Positions 8,041 through 16,466 of a stretch of 64,000 nucleotides of DNA are shown here, in pieces. The notes beneath the pieces are model-generated. The model ran no database searches and was not told the origin of the DNA. It was given only the letters and a program-made list of their open reading frames with translations. Made by a program: the position numbers and the translations under genes. Positions within the stretch are counted from its first letter, which is position 1, and every line of letters starts with the position of its first letter. The stretch is from Roseomonas sp. CECT 9278 (GTDB lineage: Bacteria; Pseudomonadota; Alphaproteobacteria; Acetobacterales; Acetobacteraceae). The stretch covers positions 103,888 to 167,887 of the forward strand of contig NZ_CAKKLX010000008.1 in NCBI RefSeq assembly GCF_918698155.1. Reading direction: 5' to 3'.

Positions 8041-9351
8041 ATGGCGGCGAAGAAATTCCACCTCGGCTGGTTCCTCCAGGGTTCCTCGGTGCAGGCCTGG
8101 GGCGAGGATTGGACCGGCAATATCGGCACCGAATGGATGGTGCCGGAATTCTTTGTCGAGATGACGCGCAACCTCGAACGCGCCTGCTTCGACTACGTGC
8201 TACTGGAAGACAGTTCCTACATCGGCGAATCCTACGGCGGGTCGCGCGAGATCTACCTGCATCACGGCCTGTCCACGCCACGGCAGGACCCCTCGGTGGT
8301 GGCGGCGATCCTGGCGCGCGAGACGTCGCGCATCGGGATCGTCGCGACCTTCGGCACCTTCGCCTATCCGCCGTATCTGCTGGCGCGGCTGGTGGCGTCG
8401 CTCGACCAGGTCTCCTCCGGCCGGATCGGCTGGAACGCGGTGACCGGGTCGTCGGACTATGCCGCGCGCAATTTCGGCCTGGACGGGATGCCCCCGCACG
8501 ACACGCGCTACGACATCGCCGACGAATACATGGAGGTGGCGCGCAAGCTCTGGGGCAGCTGGGAGCCCGGCGCGATCGTCGCCGACCGCGAGAGCGGCAT
8601 CTTGGTGGACCACACCAAGGTCCATGCGATCGACCATGCCGGCCAGTACTTCAAGGTGCGCGGGCCGCTCAATTCCGGTCCCTGCCCGCAGGGCCAGCCG
8701 GTCATCGCCCAGGCCGGCGGGTCGCCGCGCGGGCGGGAATTCGCCTCCCGCCATTCCGACACCATCGTGGCGATGGTGAAGGGCACGGCCGGAATGAAGG
8801 CCTATCGCGACGACATCCGCGCGCGGATGGTCGCGCACGGTCGCAACCCGGACGACTGCAAGGTACTGTTCCTGGTCTCGCCGGTGCTGGGCGATACCGA
8901 GGAAGAGGCCCGCGCCCGCCACAAGCGCCGCCTGGCCACCACCGAGGAGGAGATCGCGCGGCGCCTCGCGCATCTGTCGAAGATCACCAACCTCGATTTC
9001 GGCGCGCTGCCGCTCGACAAGCCGCTGGGCAGCCTGACCACGAACGGCCACCAGCAATCGCTCGACGAATTCCTGCGCAAGGCCGGCAACAGGACGTTGC
9101 GCGAGGCCGCCGAGATCTACTCGGACGCCGGCTCCATCCCGCTGGTCGGCACGCCGGCGCAGGTGGCGCAGCAGATGGGCGCGGCCATGGAGGAGATCGG
9201 CGGCGACGGCTTCCTGATCACCACCAACCAGACCTCGCGCCGCGTCATCGCGGAGATCGCCGACGGGCTGGTGCCCGAGCTCCAGCGCCGCGGCCTGACG
9301 CGCCGGTCCTACGACCACGCGATGTTCCGCGACAACCTGCTGGCGTTCTGA
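8041..9351 (+). CDS. LLM-class flavin-dependent monooxygenase, NtaA/SnaA/DszA type
   Basis: A 436-residue enzyme of the bacterial luciferase-like monooxygenase superfamily, in the long NtaA/SnaA/SoxA(DszA) subgroup. These proteins use FMNH2 from a separate reductase to oxidise substrates such as aminopolycarboxylates or sulfur heterocycles. Supporting blocks are FHLGWFLQGSSVQAWGEDW at the N-terminus, RIGWNAVTGSSDYAARNFG at about 132-150, and VIAQAGGSPRGREFASRHSD at about 221-240. No flavin reductase gene is adjacent. The substrate may be what the upstream binding proteins capture; this is inference. Confidence 0.9.
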   Translation: MAAKKFHLGWFLQGSSVQAWGEDWTGNIGTEWMVPEFFVEMTRNLERACFDYVLLEDSSYIGESYGGSREIYLHHGLSTPRQDPSVVAAILARETSRIGIVATFGTFAYPPYLLARLVASLDQVSSGRIGWNAVTGSSDYAARNFGLDGMPPHDTRYDIADEYMEVARKLWGSWEPGAIVADRESGILVDHTKVHAIDHAGQYFKVRGPLNSGPCPQGQPVIAQAGGSPRGREFASRHSDTIVAMVKGTAGMKAYRDDIRARMVAHGRNPDDCKVLFLVSPVLGDTEEEARARHKRRLATTEEEIARRLAHLSKITNLDFGALPLDKPLGSLTTNGHQQSLDEFLRKAGNRTLREAAEIYSDAGSIPLVGTPAQVAQQMGAAMEEIGGDGFLITTNQTSRRVIAEIADGLVPELQRRGLTRRSYDHAMFRDNLLAF

Positions 9352-9413
9352 ACCGGGCGCAGCCGTCCGGGCGTGGCCGGCGGGGCTGGCGCCGGACCGC
9401 CGCGCGGCGGGTA

Positions 9414-10340
9414 TCAGCCCGTCTTCGGCCCGTAGACATCCGGCACGTACAATTCGCGCGGCAGCGTCGCGCGCTCGTAGTTCGGGTTGAACACGCGCTC
9501 GGGCAGCACGACGGGTTCGTGCGGCACCTCGCCATAGGGGATGACCGACAGCAGGTGCGCGATGCAGTTCAGCCGCGCCAACTTCTTGTCGTTGCCTTCC
9601 ACGATGGTCCACGGCGCCTCGGCGATGTTCGTGCGCGCGAACATGTCCTCCTTGGCCTTGGTGTACTTCTCCCACCGCACGCGCGACTGCAGGTCCATCG
9701 GCGAGAGCTTCCACTGCTTGATCGGGTCGTGGATGCGCATCAGGAAGCGGAACTGCTGTTCCTCATCGGTGATGGAGAACCAGTACTTCACCAGCACGAT
9801 GCCCGACCGCACCAGCATGCGCTCGAACTCCGGCACGTCGCGGAAGAATTCCTCGACCTGGTTCTCGCTCGCGAAGCCCATCACGCGCTCGACGCCGGCG
9901 CGGTTGTACCAGGACCGGTCGAACAGCACGATCTCGCCGGCGGCGGGCAGGTGCGGGACGTAGCGCTGGAAGTACCATTGCGACTTCTCGCGTTCGGTGG
10001 GGGCGGGCAGGGCGACCACGCGGCAGGACCGCGGATTCACGCGCTGGGTGATGCGCTTGATGACGCCGCCCTTGCCGGCGGAATCGCGCCCTTCGAACAG
10101 CACCACCAGCTTCAGGCCCTGGTGCGCCACCCAGTCCTGCAGCTTCACCAGCTCCGACTGCAGGCGCAGCAATTCGCGGAAGTAGAAGGCGCGCTCCAGC
10201 GTCGCCTTCTTCCGCTTGCCCAACAGCGCGCGCAGCTCCGCCGGGATGCGCGCGTCGTCGATCTCCTGCTCCAGCTCCTCGTCGAAATCATCCTCGAGTT
10301 CGAGGTCGAGCCAAGGGCGGTCATCGGCGTGGTCGGTCAT
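9414..10340 (-). CDS. ppk2: polyphosphate kinase 2 (PPK2 family)
   Basis: A 308-residue cytoplasmic enzyme of the PPK2 family, which moves phosphate between polyphosphate and nucleotides. Visible motifs are the Walker A-like GRDSAGKGG at residues 84-92, the lid region around KSQWYFQRY at 120-128 and the Walker B-like DRSWYNR at 141-147. The acidic N-terminal 30 residues are variable. The ATG at 10340 is chosen over one 57 nt upstream because PPK2 homology begins shortly after. The class (ADP- or GDP-forming) cannot be fixed from sequence alone. It is convergent with the monooxygenase gene. Confidence 0.93.
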   Translation of the reverse strand: MTDHADDRPWLDLELEDDFDEELEQEIDDARIPAELRALLGKRKKATLERAFYFRELLRLQSELVKLQDWVAHQGLKLVVLFEGRDSAGKGGVIKRITQRVNPRSCRVVALPAPTEREKSQWYFQRYVPHLPAAGEIVLFDRSWYNRAGVERVMGFASENQVEEFFRDVPEFERMLVRSGIVLVKYWFSITDEEQQFRFLMRIHDPIKQWKLSPMDLQSRVRWEKYTKAKEDMFARTNIAEAPWTIVEGNDKKLARLNCIAHLLSVIPYGEVPHEPVVLPERVFNPNYERATLPRELYVPDVYGPKTG

Positions 10341-10403
10341 GCGGCGGCTCTCGGATACGGTGCGGCGGTGCGGGCGCAACGCGCGGTCGGGGAACATGGC
10401 TGC

Positions 10404-10423
10404 GCCGGGTCGCGCGACCCGGC
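10404..10423. other. perfect 20-bp palindrome between bug and ppk2 genes
   Basis: The sequence reads GCCGGGTC-GCGC-GACCCGGC and is a perfect palindrome. As RNA it forms an 8-bp stem with a 4-nt loop. It is 79 nt downstream of the Bug gene and 64 nt upstream of the ppk2 start on the minus strand. It could terminate the former or bind a dimeric regulator of the latter. No T-run is present. Confidence 0.45.
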
Positions 10424-10501
10424 CGGCCGCCGCTGTAGCGCCTTCGCGCGATGGCGGTGTGACGGTTCCGCGTCAGTCCCGCGAAACGCCGCCGAAGGGG
10501 C

Positions 10502-11470
10502 TCAATCCGCGAAGGACCCCGCGGCGGTGATGATCGGGCGCCAGCGCGCGATCTCCTCCGCATGGAAACGCCGATGGAAGGCCAGGCTGGCGCGTTCCGG
10601 CGTGGCCGGGTCGGTCACCAGCTCGGCGAAGCGCGTGCGCAGGCGTTCGTCCTGCAGGGCCAGCAGCAGCGCGGCGTTCAGGCGCTGCTGCACCGCCTCC
10701 GGCGTGCCGGCGGGCGCATAGAGGCCGTGCCAGGTGCTCATGGTGATCGCCGGCGCGCCGGCCTCGGTGGTGGTGGGGATGGCGGGCAGGCCGGCCAGCC
10801 GCTGCGGGCTGGTCACGCCATAGGCGCGCACCCGGTTGTCGCGGATGAAGGGCGCGGTGTTGGTGGCCTGGTCACACAGCAGGTCGAGCCGCCCGGCCAT
10901 GAGCTCCGTGATCGCCGGCGCGGTGCCGCGAAAGCCCACGATGGTGGCGCGGTTGCCGGCGGCCTGTTGCAGCAGCAGCCCGCACAGGTTGGCCGCCGAA
11001 CCGAGGCCCGCGGTGCCAAGGTTCAGCGCCTCGCCGCGCCGGTTCAGCTCGGCCACCAGCCCGGCCAGGTTCTCCGCCGGGAAGCCCGGCTTGGCGATGA
11101 TCGTCATCGCCGCATCGGACACCAGGCCGAGCGGCGCGAAGCCGTTCAGCGTGTCGAAGGACAGGCGGCGGAACAGCGTCGCGCCGGCCGCCATGCCGAC
11201 ATTGGTCATCAGCAGCGTGTAGCCGTCGGGCCGCGCCTGCGCGACGCGCTGCGCGCCGACATGGGCGGGGCCGATATTCTCGACCACCACGGGCTGCGGC
11301 AGGTGCTTGCCCAGGGCTTCCGCGACCAGGCGGGAGATCACGTCGGTCGGCCCGCCGGCGGCGGCGCCCGCGACGATGGTGATGGTGCGGGACGGGTAGT
11401 CCTGCGCCAGCGCGGGTGATGCGAGCATCAGGGCGGCCGCGGCCAGGGCGGTCCTGCGGGAAGGGGTCAT
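10502..11470 (-). CDS. Bug family solute-binding protein (tripartite tricarboxylate transporter receptor)
   Basis: A 322-residue periplasmic receptor of the Bug/TctC family, which captures carboxylates. The signal peptide is TPSRRTALAAAALMLASPALAQ, and the mature start DYPSRTITIVAGAAAGGPTDVISR is the classic family opening. GIGPAHVGAQR-type residues and the GVTSPQRLAGLPAIPTTTEAG block (about residues 230-250) also match. The start at 11470 gives a normal signal sequence. No TctA/TctB membrane genes are nearby, so it is an orphan receptor, as is common in Bug-rich genomes. Confidence 0.92.
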   Translation of the reverse strand: MTPSRRTALAAAALMLASPALAQDYPSRTITIVAGAAAGGPTDVISRLVAEALGKHLPQPVVVENIGPAHVGAQRVAQARPDGYTLLMTNVGMAAGATLFRRLSFDTLNGFAPLGLVSDAAMTIIAKPGFPAENLAGLVAELNRRGEALNLGTAGLGSAANLCGLLLQQAAGNRATIVGFRGTAPAITELMAGRLDLLCDQATNTAPFIRDNRVRAYGVTSPQRLAGLPAIPTTTEAGAPAITMSTWHGLYAPAGTPEAVQQRLNAALLLALQDERLRTRFAELVTDPATPERASLAFHRRFHAEEIARWRPIITAAGSFAD

Positions 11471-11587
11471 GGCGGTTCCTCCGGCGCGATCCCGTTGGCC
11501 GGGCCGTCGCTGAGGCAATCGCAGCATCTTTCGGGGGCGCCGTCATCCCGGCCCGGGGCCGATGGAACGGCGCTGTCCGCCTGCATG

Positions 11588-12061
11588 CTAGACCGGCAGC
11601 CCCGCCGGCGGCTTCACGCTGCGCAGCACGAAGGCGCTTTTCGTGTCCTTCACCCCCGGCAGGCGCAGCAGCCGGCGCGTCGCGAATTCGCCATAGGCTT
11701 CGAGGTCAGCGGCCACGACCTGCAGCAGGTAGTCGGTCTCCCCGCTCATGGCCCAGGCGGCCAGCACCTCGGGCATGCGGCCGATGGCGGCGTGGAAGGC
11801 CTCGACCGTTTCCTCCGACCGCGAGGCCAGGCTGACCTGCACGAAGGCCGTCAGCCCCAGCCCGAGCCGCGGCGCGTCCAGCACGGCGGCATAGCCGGCG
11901 ATGACGCCCGAATCCTCCAGCCGCTTCAGCCGGCGCTGGCAGGGCGTTGCGGACAGCCCGACACGTTCGGCCAGCGCGACCACCGGGGCGCGGCCATCGC
12001 GCTGCACCTCGCGCAGCAGCTTGCGGTCGATGGCATCGAGGGTGATGGCGGAATTCGTCAT
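11588..12061 (-). CDS. Lrp/AsnC family transcriptional regulator
   Basis: A 157-residue regulator. The winged helix-turn-helix covers about residues 8-55 (LDAIDRKLLREVQRDGR, then LAERVGLSATPCQRRLKRLE), and the RAM ligand-binding domain about 70-145. It is transcribed divergently from hppD with a 114-nt spacer, the usual layout for a local activator or repressor of aromatic amino acid breakdown. Control of hppD in response to tyrosine, phenylalanine or a keto acid is inferred from position only. Confidence 0.92.
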   Translation of the reverse strand: MTNSAITLDAIDRKLLREVQRDGRAPVVALAERVGLSATPCQRRLKRLEDSGVIAGYAAVLDAPRLGLGLTAFVQVSLASRSEETVEAFHAAIGRMPEVLAAWAMSGETDYLLQVVAADLEAYGEFATRRLLRLPGVKDTKSAFVLRSVKPPAGLPV

Positions 12062-12175
12062 GGATCGGGCTACCTGTAGAGAAATTCCCTCAATTTACCG
12101 CGAATCGACATCGGCTTCGCCCGTTTTTCGCGTCGATCCGCTGCGATCCTGCTGCGAACGCAGGAGGCTTCGACC
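12062..12175. promoter_or_regulatory. divergent promoter region between lrp-type gene and hppD
   Basis: The 114-nt spacer is more AT-rich than its surroundings (AAATTCCCTCAATTTACC, CCCGTTTTTCGCG). It holds CGAATCGA at 12101-12108 and CGTCGATCCG at 12131-12140, possible half-sites for an Lrp-type regulator. GCAGGAGG lies before the hppD ATG. I cannot assign -35/-10 elements with confidence. Confidence 0.4.
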
Positions 12176-13276
12176 ATGGACATCCCGCCCGACCGCACGG
12201 CCGTCGCCGGCATCGCCTCCGATGCCAACCCGATGGGCACGGATGGCTTCGACTTCGTCGAATTCACCGGCCCCGACATCGCGCAGATCGAACGCGTCTT
12301 CGCCAGCCTGGGCTTCGCGCCGGTGGCGCGGCACCGCTCCAAGCGCGTGACGCTGTGGCGCCAGGGCGACGTGAACTTCGTGCTGAATGCCGAGCCGGAA
12401 TCCTACGCCCAGGCCTTCGGGCGCATCCATGGCCCCTGCGCCTGCGCCATGGCGTTGCGCGTGGCCGACGCGGCCGCCGCCTTCGACCGCGCGGTGCGGC
12501 TGGGCGCACGCCCCTTCCATGGCCGCGTCGGCCCGATGGAGCTCAACATCCCGGCCATCGAGGGGATCGGCGGGTCGCTGATCTATTTCGTCGATCGCTA
12601 CGGCCCGGCGGGCAGCATCTGGGATGTCGATTTCCGCTGGATCGATGGCGCCGAGCGCAACCCGAAGGGCGCCGGGCTGACGCTGATCGACCACCTGACG
12701 CACAACGTCCATCGCGGCCGCATGGAGGCCTGGGCGGGCTTCTACGAACGTCTCTTCAACTTCCGCGAGATCCGCTACTTCGACATCGAGGGCAAGCTGA
12801 CCGGCCTGAAGTCCAAGGCCATGACCAGCCCCTGCGGCCAGATCCGCATCCCGATCAACGAGAGCAGCGACGATCGCAGCCAGATCGAGGAATACCTGCG
12901 CGCCTACAATGGCGAGGGCATCCAGCACATCGCCATGGGCACGGCGGACATCCACGCGAGCGTCGAGGGCCTGGCCGCCGGCGGGGTGCGCTTCCTCGAC
13001 ACGCCGGACACCTATTACGAATTGCTGCCGCAGCGCCTGCCCGACACCGGGGAGGACATGGCGCGCCTGGCCCGCAACCGCATCCTGATGGATGGCTCGC
13101 CCTCCGGCGGGCGGCTGCTGCAGATCTTCACCGAGACGGTGATCGGCCCGATCTTCTTCGAACTGATCCAGCGCAAGGGCGACCAGGGCTTCGGCGAGGG
13201 CAATTTCCGCGCCCTGTTCGAATCCATCGAACTCGACCAGGTGCGGCGCGGCGTGCTGAAGCCGGCGGCCGAATAG
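12176..13276 (+). CDS. hppD: 4-hydroxyphenylpyruvate dioxygenase
   Basis: A 366-residue Fe(II) dioxygenase converting 4-hydroxyphenylpyruvate to homogentisate in tyrosine breakdown. It has two VOC modules. The predicted iron ligands are His173 (in IDHLTHNVH), His251 (in GIQHIAMGT) and Glu320 (in LLQIFTETVIG), with spacing typical of the family. The C-terminal gate helix QGFGEGNFRALFESIE is present. GGAGG precedes the ATG. No hmgA or fahA gene is adjacent in this window. Control by the divergent Lrp-type gene is likely. Confidence 0.96.
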   Translation: MDIPPDRTAVAGIASDANPMGTDGFDFVEFTGPDIAQIERVFASLGFAPVARHRSKRVTLWRQGDVNFVLNAEPESYAQAFGRIHGPCACAMALRVADAAAAFDRAVRLGARPFHGRVGPMELNIPAIEGIGGSLIYFVDRYGPAGSIWDVDFRWIDGAERNPKGAGLTLIDHLTHNVHRGRMEAWAGFYERLFNFREIRYFDIEGKLTGLKSKAMTSPCGQIRIPINESSDDRSQIEEYLRAYNGEGIQHIAMGTADIHASVEGLAAGGVRFLDTPDTYYELLPQRLPDTGEDMARLARNRILMDGSPSGGRLLQIFTETVIGPIFFELIQRKGDQGFGEGNFRALFESIELDQVRRGVLKPAAE

Positions 13277-13386
13277 ACCCGCGCCGCCAGCCGCGGGCGG
13301 CCGCCGCCCAGCCGGCCGCGATCGTCCCGACAACCCGGGCTTAACCCGGTGCCGTCATGATCCCCGCGGTTCCTCGGGGGGCGCGG

Positions 13387-15366
13387 ATGCAAGGCTGGCT
13401 TGGCTCGATCGCGGTGCGGATCTACCTCGTGCTCGGCGCCTTGACGCTGCTTGCCGCGGGTGGCGGCATCGCCGCGCATGTCACGCTGGTCGACTACGGG
13501 CGGGACGTCGCGACGGTCGGGCGGCTGCAGGAACGCGCCTACCTCGCGCAGCGCATCGATGCCGGCGTCTATGCCGTCGTGATGGAAAGCCGCGGCCTGT
13601 ACATGGCGAAGGACCGCGCGGAATCCGAACGCTTCGCCGCCGGGCTGCGCCGCCACCTGGCCGATATCCGCCGCGATGCCGGCCGTCTGTCGGTCGTCGC
13701 CGCCGGCGTCGAGACCGTCCCGCCGCTGCTCGCGGCCCTGGCCGACTTCATCCGCTTTCGGGACGAACTTGCGCGGATCGGCGTGGAACAGGGCGCGCCG
13801 GCGGCCGACGCCATGGGCAACAACGCCGCCAACCGCGCCAACCGCGGGCGGGTGAACACCGCGCTCGCCGCCGCCGCGGCAGGCTTCAACGACGCCGCGC
13901 AGGCCGCCGCGCAGGACATCATCACCTCGGGCGAACGGCTCGCCTTCCTGCTGCTGGCGGCCATGCTGGGCGGCGCGCTGCTGGCCGGCGGGATCGCGCT
14001 GTGGCTGGTGCGTTCGCGCATCGCCCTGCCGCTCGCGCGGCTGAACCGCGGCATGGAGGACCTGGTCGCCGGCCGCCCGGGCACCGAGCTGCGCGATGCC
14101 GCTCGGCACGACGAGATCGGCGACATGGCACGCGCGCTGCTGGTCTTCCGCCGCAACGCCGCCGAGAACGACGCGCTGCGCACCGCGCAGGAGAACGCGC
14201 GCGAAGCGGCCCAGCAGGAGCGCATCCAGGCGCTGCGCGGCATGGCCGACCGGCTCGAGACCGAGACGCGCCAGGCGGTCGAGAGCATCGGCGATCGCAT
14301 CGCCGCCATGGCCGACGAGGCCGAGCGCATGGCCGAGGGCGCGGCCTTCGCCGCGACTGGCACCCAGACGCTGGCCGTGGGCGCGCAATCGACGCTCGAC
14401 CACTCGACCGGCAGCGCCGCGGCGGCGGAGCAGATGTCCGCCTCGATCCGCGAGATCACCACCCGCGTCGGGGAGGCCGCGTCCGCCACCCGCCGCGCCG
14501 TTGCCGGCACCGAGGACGGCAACCGCGCCATCGCCGGCCTGCAGCAGTCGGTCGAGCGCATCGGCGAGGTCGCGCGCCTGATCTCCGATATCGCCGCGCG
14601 CACCAACCTGCTCGCGCTCAACGCGACCATCGAGGCGGCGCGCGCGGGCGATGCCGGCAAGGGCTTCGCGGTGGTGGCCGGCGAGGTGAAGTCGCTCGCC
14701 GCCCAGACCGCCCGCAGCACCGAGGAAATCGGGCAGCAGATCGAAGCCGTGGTCGCCGCCACCGGCCAGGCGGTGCGCGCGGTGGGTGGCATTGCCGCCA
14801 CCGTCCAGCAGGTCGATGCGGCTGCCGCGGCGATCGCCGATGCCATGCAGCAGCAGGCCGCGGCAACCACCGAGATCGCCCGCGCCGCGGCCGGCGCCGC
14901 CGGTGCGGCGCGCGACATGACCGGCCAGACCACGACGCTGGACGGCATGACCCGGGGTGTCGAGACGCGCGCCGACGCGCTGCGCCGCGCCGCGCGGGAG
15001 ACCGAGGCCGCGATGGTGGAGCTGCGCGCCACGCTGATCCGCCTGGTGCGGGAATCCACCGAGGAAGTGGACCGCCGTCGTCATCCGCGCCTCGCGACCG
15101 AGGCACCAGCCTGGTTCGAAACCACCGCGGGCCGGCACGCGGTGCGCCTGGTCAATCTGTCGGCCGGCGGCGCCGCCGTCAGGGGTGCGCCCACGCTGCC
15201 GCCGGGCGCCCGCGGCAGCCTGTCGCTGGGCGGTGCCGCGCCGGTTGCCGCGGTGGTGGTCGATGCCGAGGTCGACTTCATGCGGCTGCGCTTCGCCGAC
15301 CCGGCGGCGGGCGACGCGCTGGTCGCCACCCTGGACACTCCCGCGGCAGATCTGCGAGCGGCTTAG
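13387..15366 (+). CDS. methyl-accepting chemotaxis protein with C-terminal PilZ-like domain
   Basis: A 659-residue chemoreceptor (669 if the ATG at 13357 is used). One membrane span lies near residues 8-30 and a second near 180-204 ([20 protein letters not shown]). Between them is a small four-helix-like sensor region. HAMP follows at about 205-255. The signalling tip [20 protein letters not shown] with [20 protein letters not shown] is canonical. After the coiled coil, residues about 565-645 ([26 protein letters not shown]) match a PilZ domain with the RxxxR and N/DxSxxG c-di-GMP motifs. No other che gene is in the window. Confidence 0.92.
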   Translation: MQGWLGSIAVRIYLVLGALTLLAAGGGIAAHVTLVDYGRDVATVGRLQERAYLAQRIDAGVYAVVMESRGLYMAKDRAESERFAAGLRRHLADIRRDAGRLSVVAAGVETVPPLLAALADFIRFRDELARIGVEQGAPAADAMGNNAANRANRGRVNTALAAAAAGFNDAAQAAAQDIITSGERLAFLLLAAMLGGALLAGGIALWLVRSRIALPLARLNRGMEDLVAGRPGTELRDAARHDEIGDMARALLVFRRNAAENDALRTAQENAREAAQQERIQALRGMADRLETETRQAVESIGDRIAAMADEAERMAEGAAFAATGTQTLAVGAQSTLDHSTGSAAAAEQMSASIREITTRVGEAASATRRAVAGTEDGNRAIAGLQQSVERIGEVARLISDIAARTNLLALNATIEAARAGDAGKGFAVVAGEVKSLAAQTARSTEEIGQQIEAVVAATGQAVRAVGGIAATVQQVDAAAAAIADAMQQQAAATTEIARAAAGAAGAARDMTGQTTTLDGMTRGVETRADALRRAARETEAAMVELRATLIRLVRESTEEVDRRRHPRLATEAPAWFETTAGRHAVRLVNLSAGGAAVRGAPTLPPGARGSLSLGGAAPVAAVVVDAEVDFMRLRFADPAAGDALVATLDTPAADLRAA

Positions 15367-15443
15367 GCAGCAGGCGCCGCGGTGCCGCGGATCGACCGCG
15401 CCATCCCCCTTGCGCGCCGGCCCGGGGCGCGGTTACTCGCGAC

Positions 15444-16466
15444 ATGGCTTGCGAAGCGGCGCGAACCTCCGGCGGGCAGGGCGGCACGGGCATCCCCGTG
15501 CTCGAGGTCGCGGGGCTGACCCTCGACTTCCGCCAGGATGGGCGCAGCCTGCGCGTGCTCGATGGCGTGTCGTTTCGCGTCGATGCGGGGCGCACCCTGG
15601 CGATCGTGGGTGAATCGGGCTGCGGCAAGTCGGTCAGCGCGCTGGCCGTGATGGGGCTGCTGCCCGACAGCGCCAGCATCGGCGGTGCCATCCGCCTGGC
15701 CGGGCAGGACCTGACGACGCTGTCGGCCGAGCAACGGCGCTGCCTGCGCGGCGGCGAGATGGCGATGATCTTCCAGGAGCCCATGACCAGCCTGAACCCG
15801 GCCTTCACCGCCGGCGAACAGGTGGCCGAGGCGCTGCGCCTGCACCAGGGCCTGGACGATGCGGCGGCCTTCGCGGAAGCCGTGCGGATGATCGACCGCG
15901 TCCGCATCCCCGACGCGGCGCGCCGCGCCCGGCAGTACCCGCACCAGCTCTCGGGCGGGATGCGCCAGCGGGTGATGATCGCGATGGCGCTGGCCTGCCG
16001 GCCGAAGCTGCTGATCGCCGATGAACCGACCACCGCGCTGGACGTGACGGTGCAGGCGCAGATCCTCGCACTGCTCGATGAGATGAAGCGCGAGACCGGC
16101 ACCGCGGTGGTGCTGGTCACTCACGACCTGGGCGTGGTGGCCGACCATGCCGACGAGGTCGCGGTGATGTATGCCGGGCGCATCGCCGAACAGGCGCCGG
16201 CCGCCACGCTGTTCGCGCGGCCCGAACATCCCTACACCGCCGGCCTGCTCGGCGCGGCACCCGGCGAGGGCGCGCCCGGCCAGCGCCTGGCCAGCATCGA
16301 GGGCACCGTGCCCGACCTGCGCGCGCCGCCGCCCGGCTGCCGCTTCGCCCCGCGCTGCCCCTTCGTGATTCCGCGCTGCGACAGCGTGCCGCCGCTGGCG
16401 GAGGTCGCGCCCGGGCATCTGTCGGCCTGCTGGCGGGCGCCGCTCGACCAGGTGCTGGCCGCATGA
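15444..16466 (+). CDS. peptide-type ABC transporter ATP-binding protein (OppD/DppD-like)
   Basis: A 340-residue cytoplasmic ATPase. Motifs: Walker A GESGCGKS at residues 56-63, Q-loop IFQEPMTSLNP, signature LSGGMRQRV, Walker B LLIADEPTTALD, H-switch LVTHD. The C-terminal oligopeptide-transporter extension PPPGCRFAPRCPF is present. The ATG at 15444 gives a typical N-terminus. It is the first gene of an opp/dpp-like operon and overlaps the next ATPase gene by 4 nt (ATGA). The transported solute, a peptide or similar compound, is unknown. Confidence 0.93.
   Translation: MACEAARTSGGQGGTGIPVLEVAGLTLDFRQDGRSLRVLDGVSFRVDAGRTLAIVGESGCGKSVSALAVMGLLPDSASIGGAIRLAGQDLTTLSAEQRRCLRGGEMAMIFQEPMTSLNPAFTAGEQVAEALRLHQGLDDAAAFAEAVRMIDRVRIPDAARRARQYPHQLSGGMRQRVMIAMALACRPKLLIADEPTTALDVTVQAQILALLDEMKRETGTAVVLVTHDLGVVADHADEVAVMYAGRIAEQAPAATLFARPEHPYTAGLLGAAPGEGAPGQRLASIEGTVPDLRAPPPGCRFAPRCPFVIPRCDSVPPLAEVAPGHLSACWRAPLDQVLAA

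Noticed and set aside
9397..9410. CCGCC-GCGC-GGCGG hairpin as terminator between convergent genes
   Set aside because: The stem has only 5 bp and no U-tract; such short GC palindromes are expected by chance here.
13015..15138. 707-codon antisense frame over the chemoreceptor gene
   Set aside because: The sense strand has clear MCP and PilZ-like motifs; the antisense product is low-complexity Gly/Arg/His.
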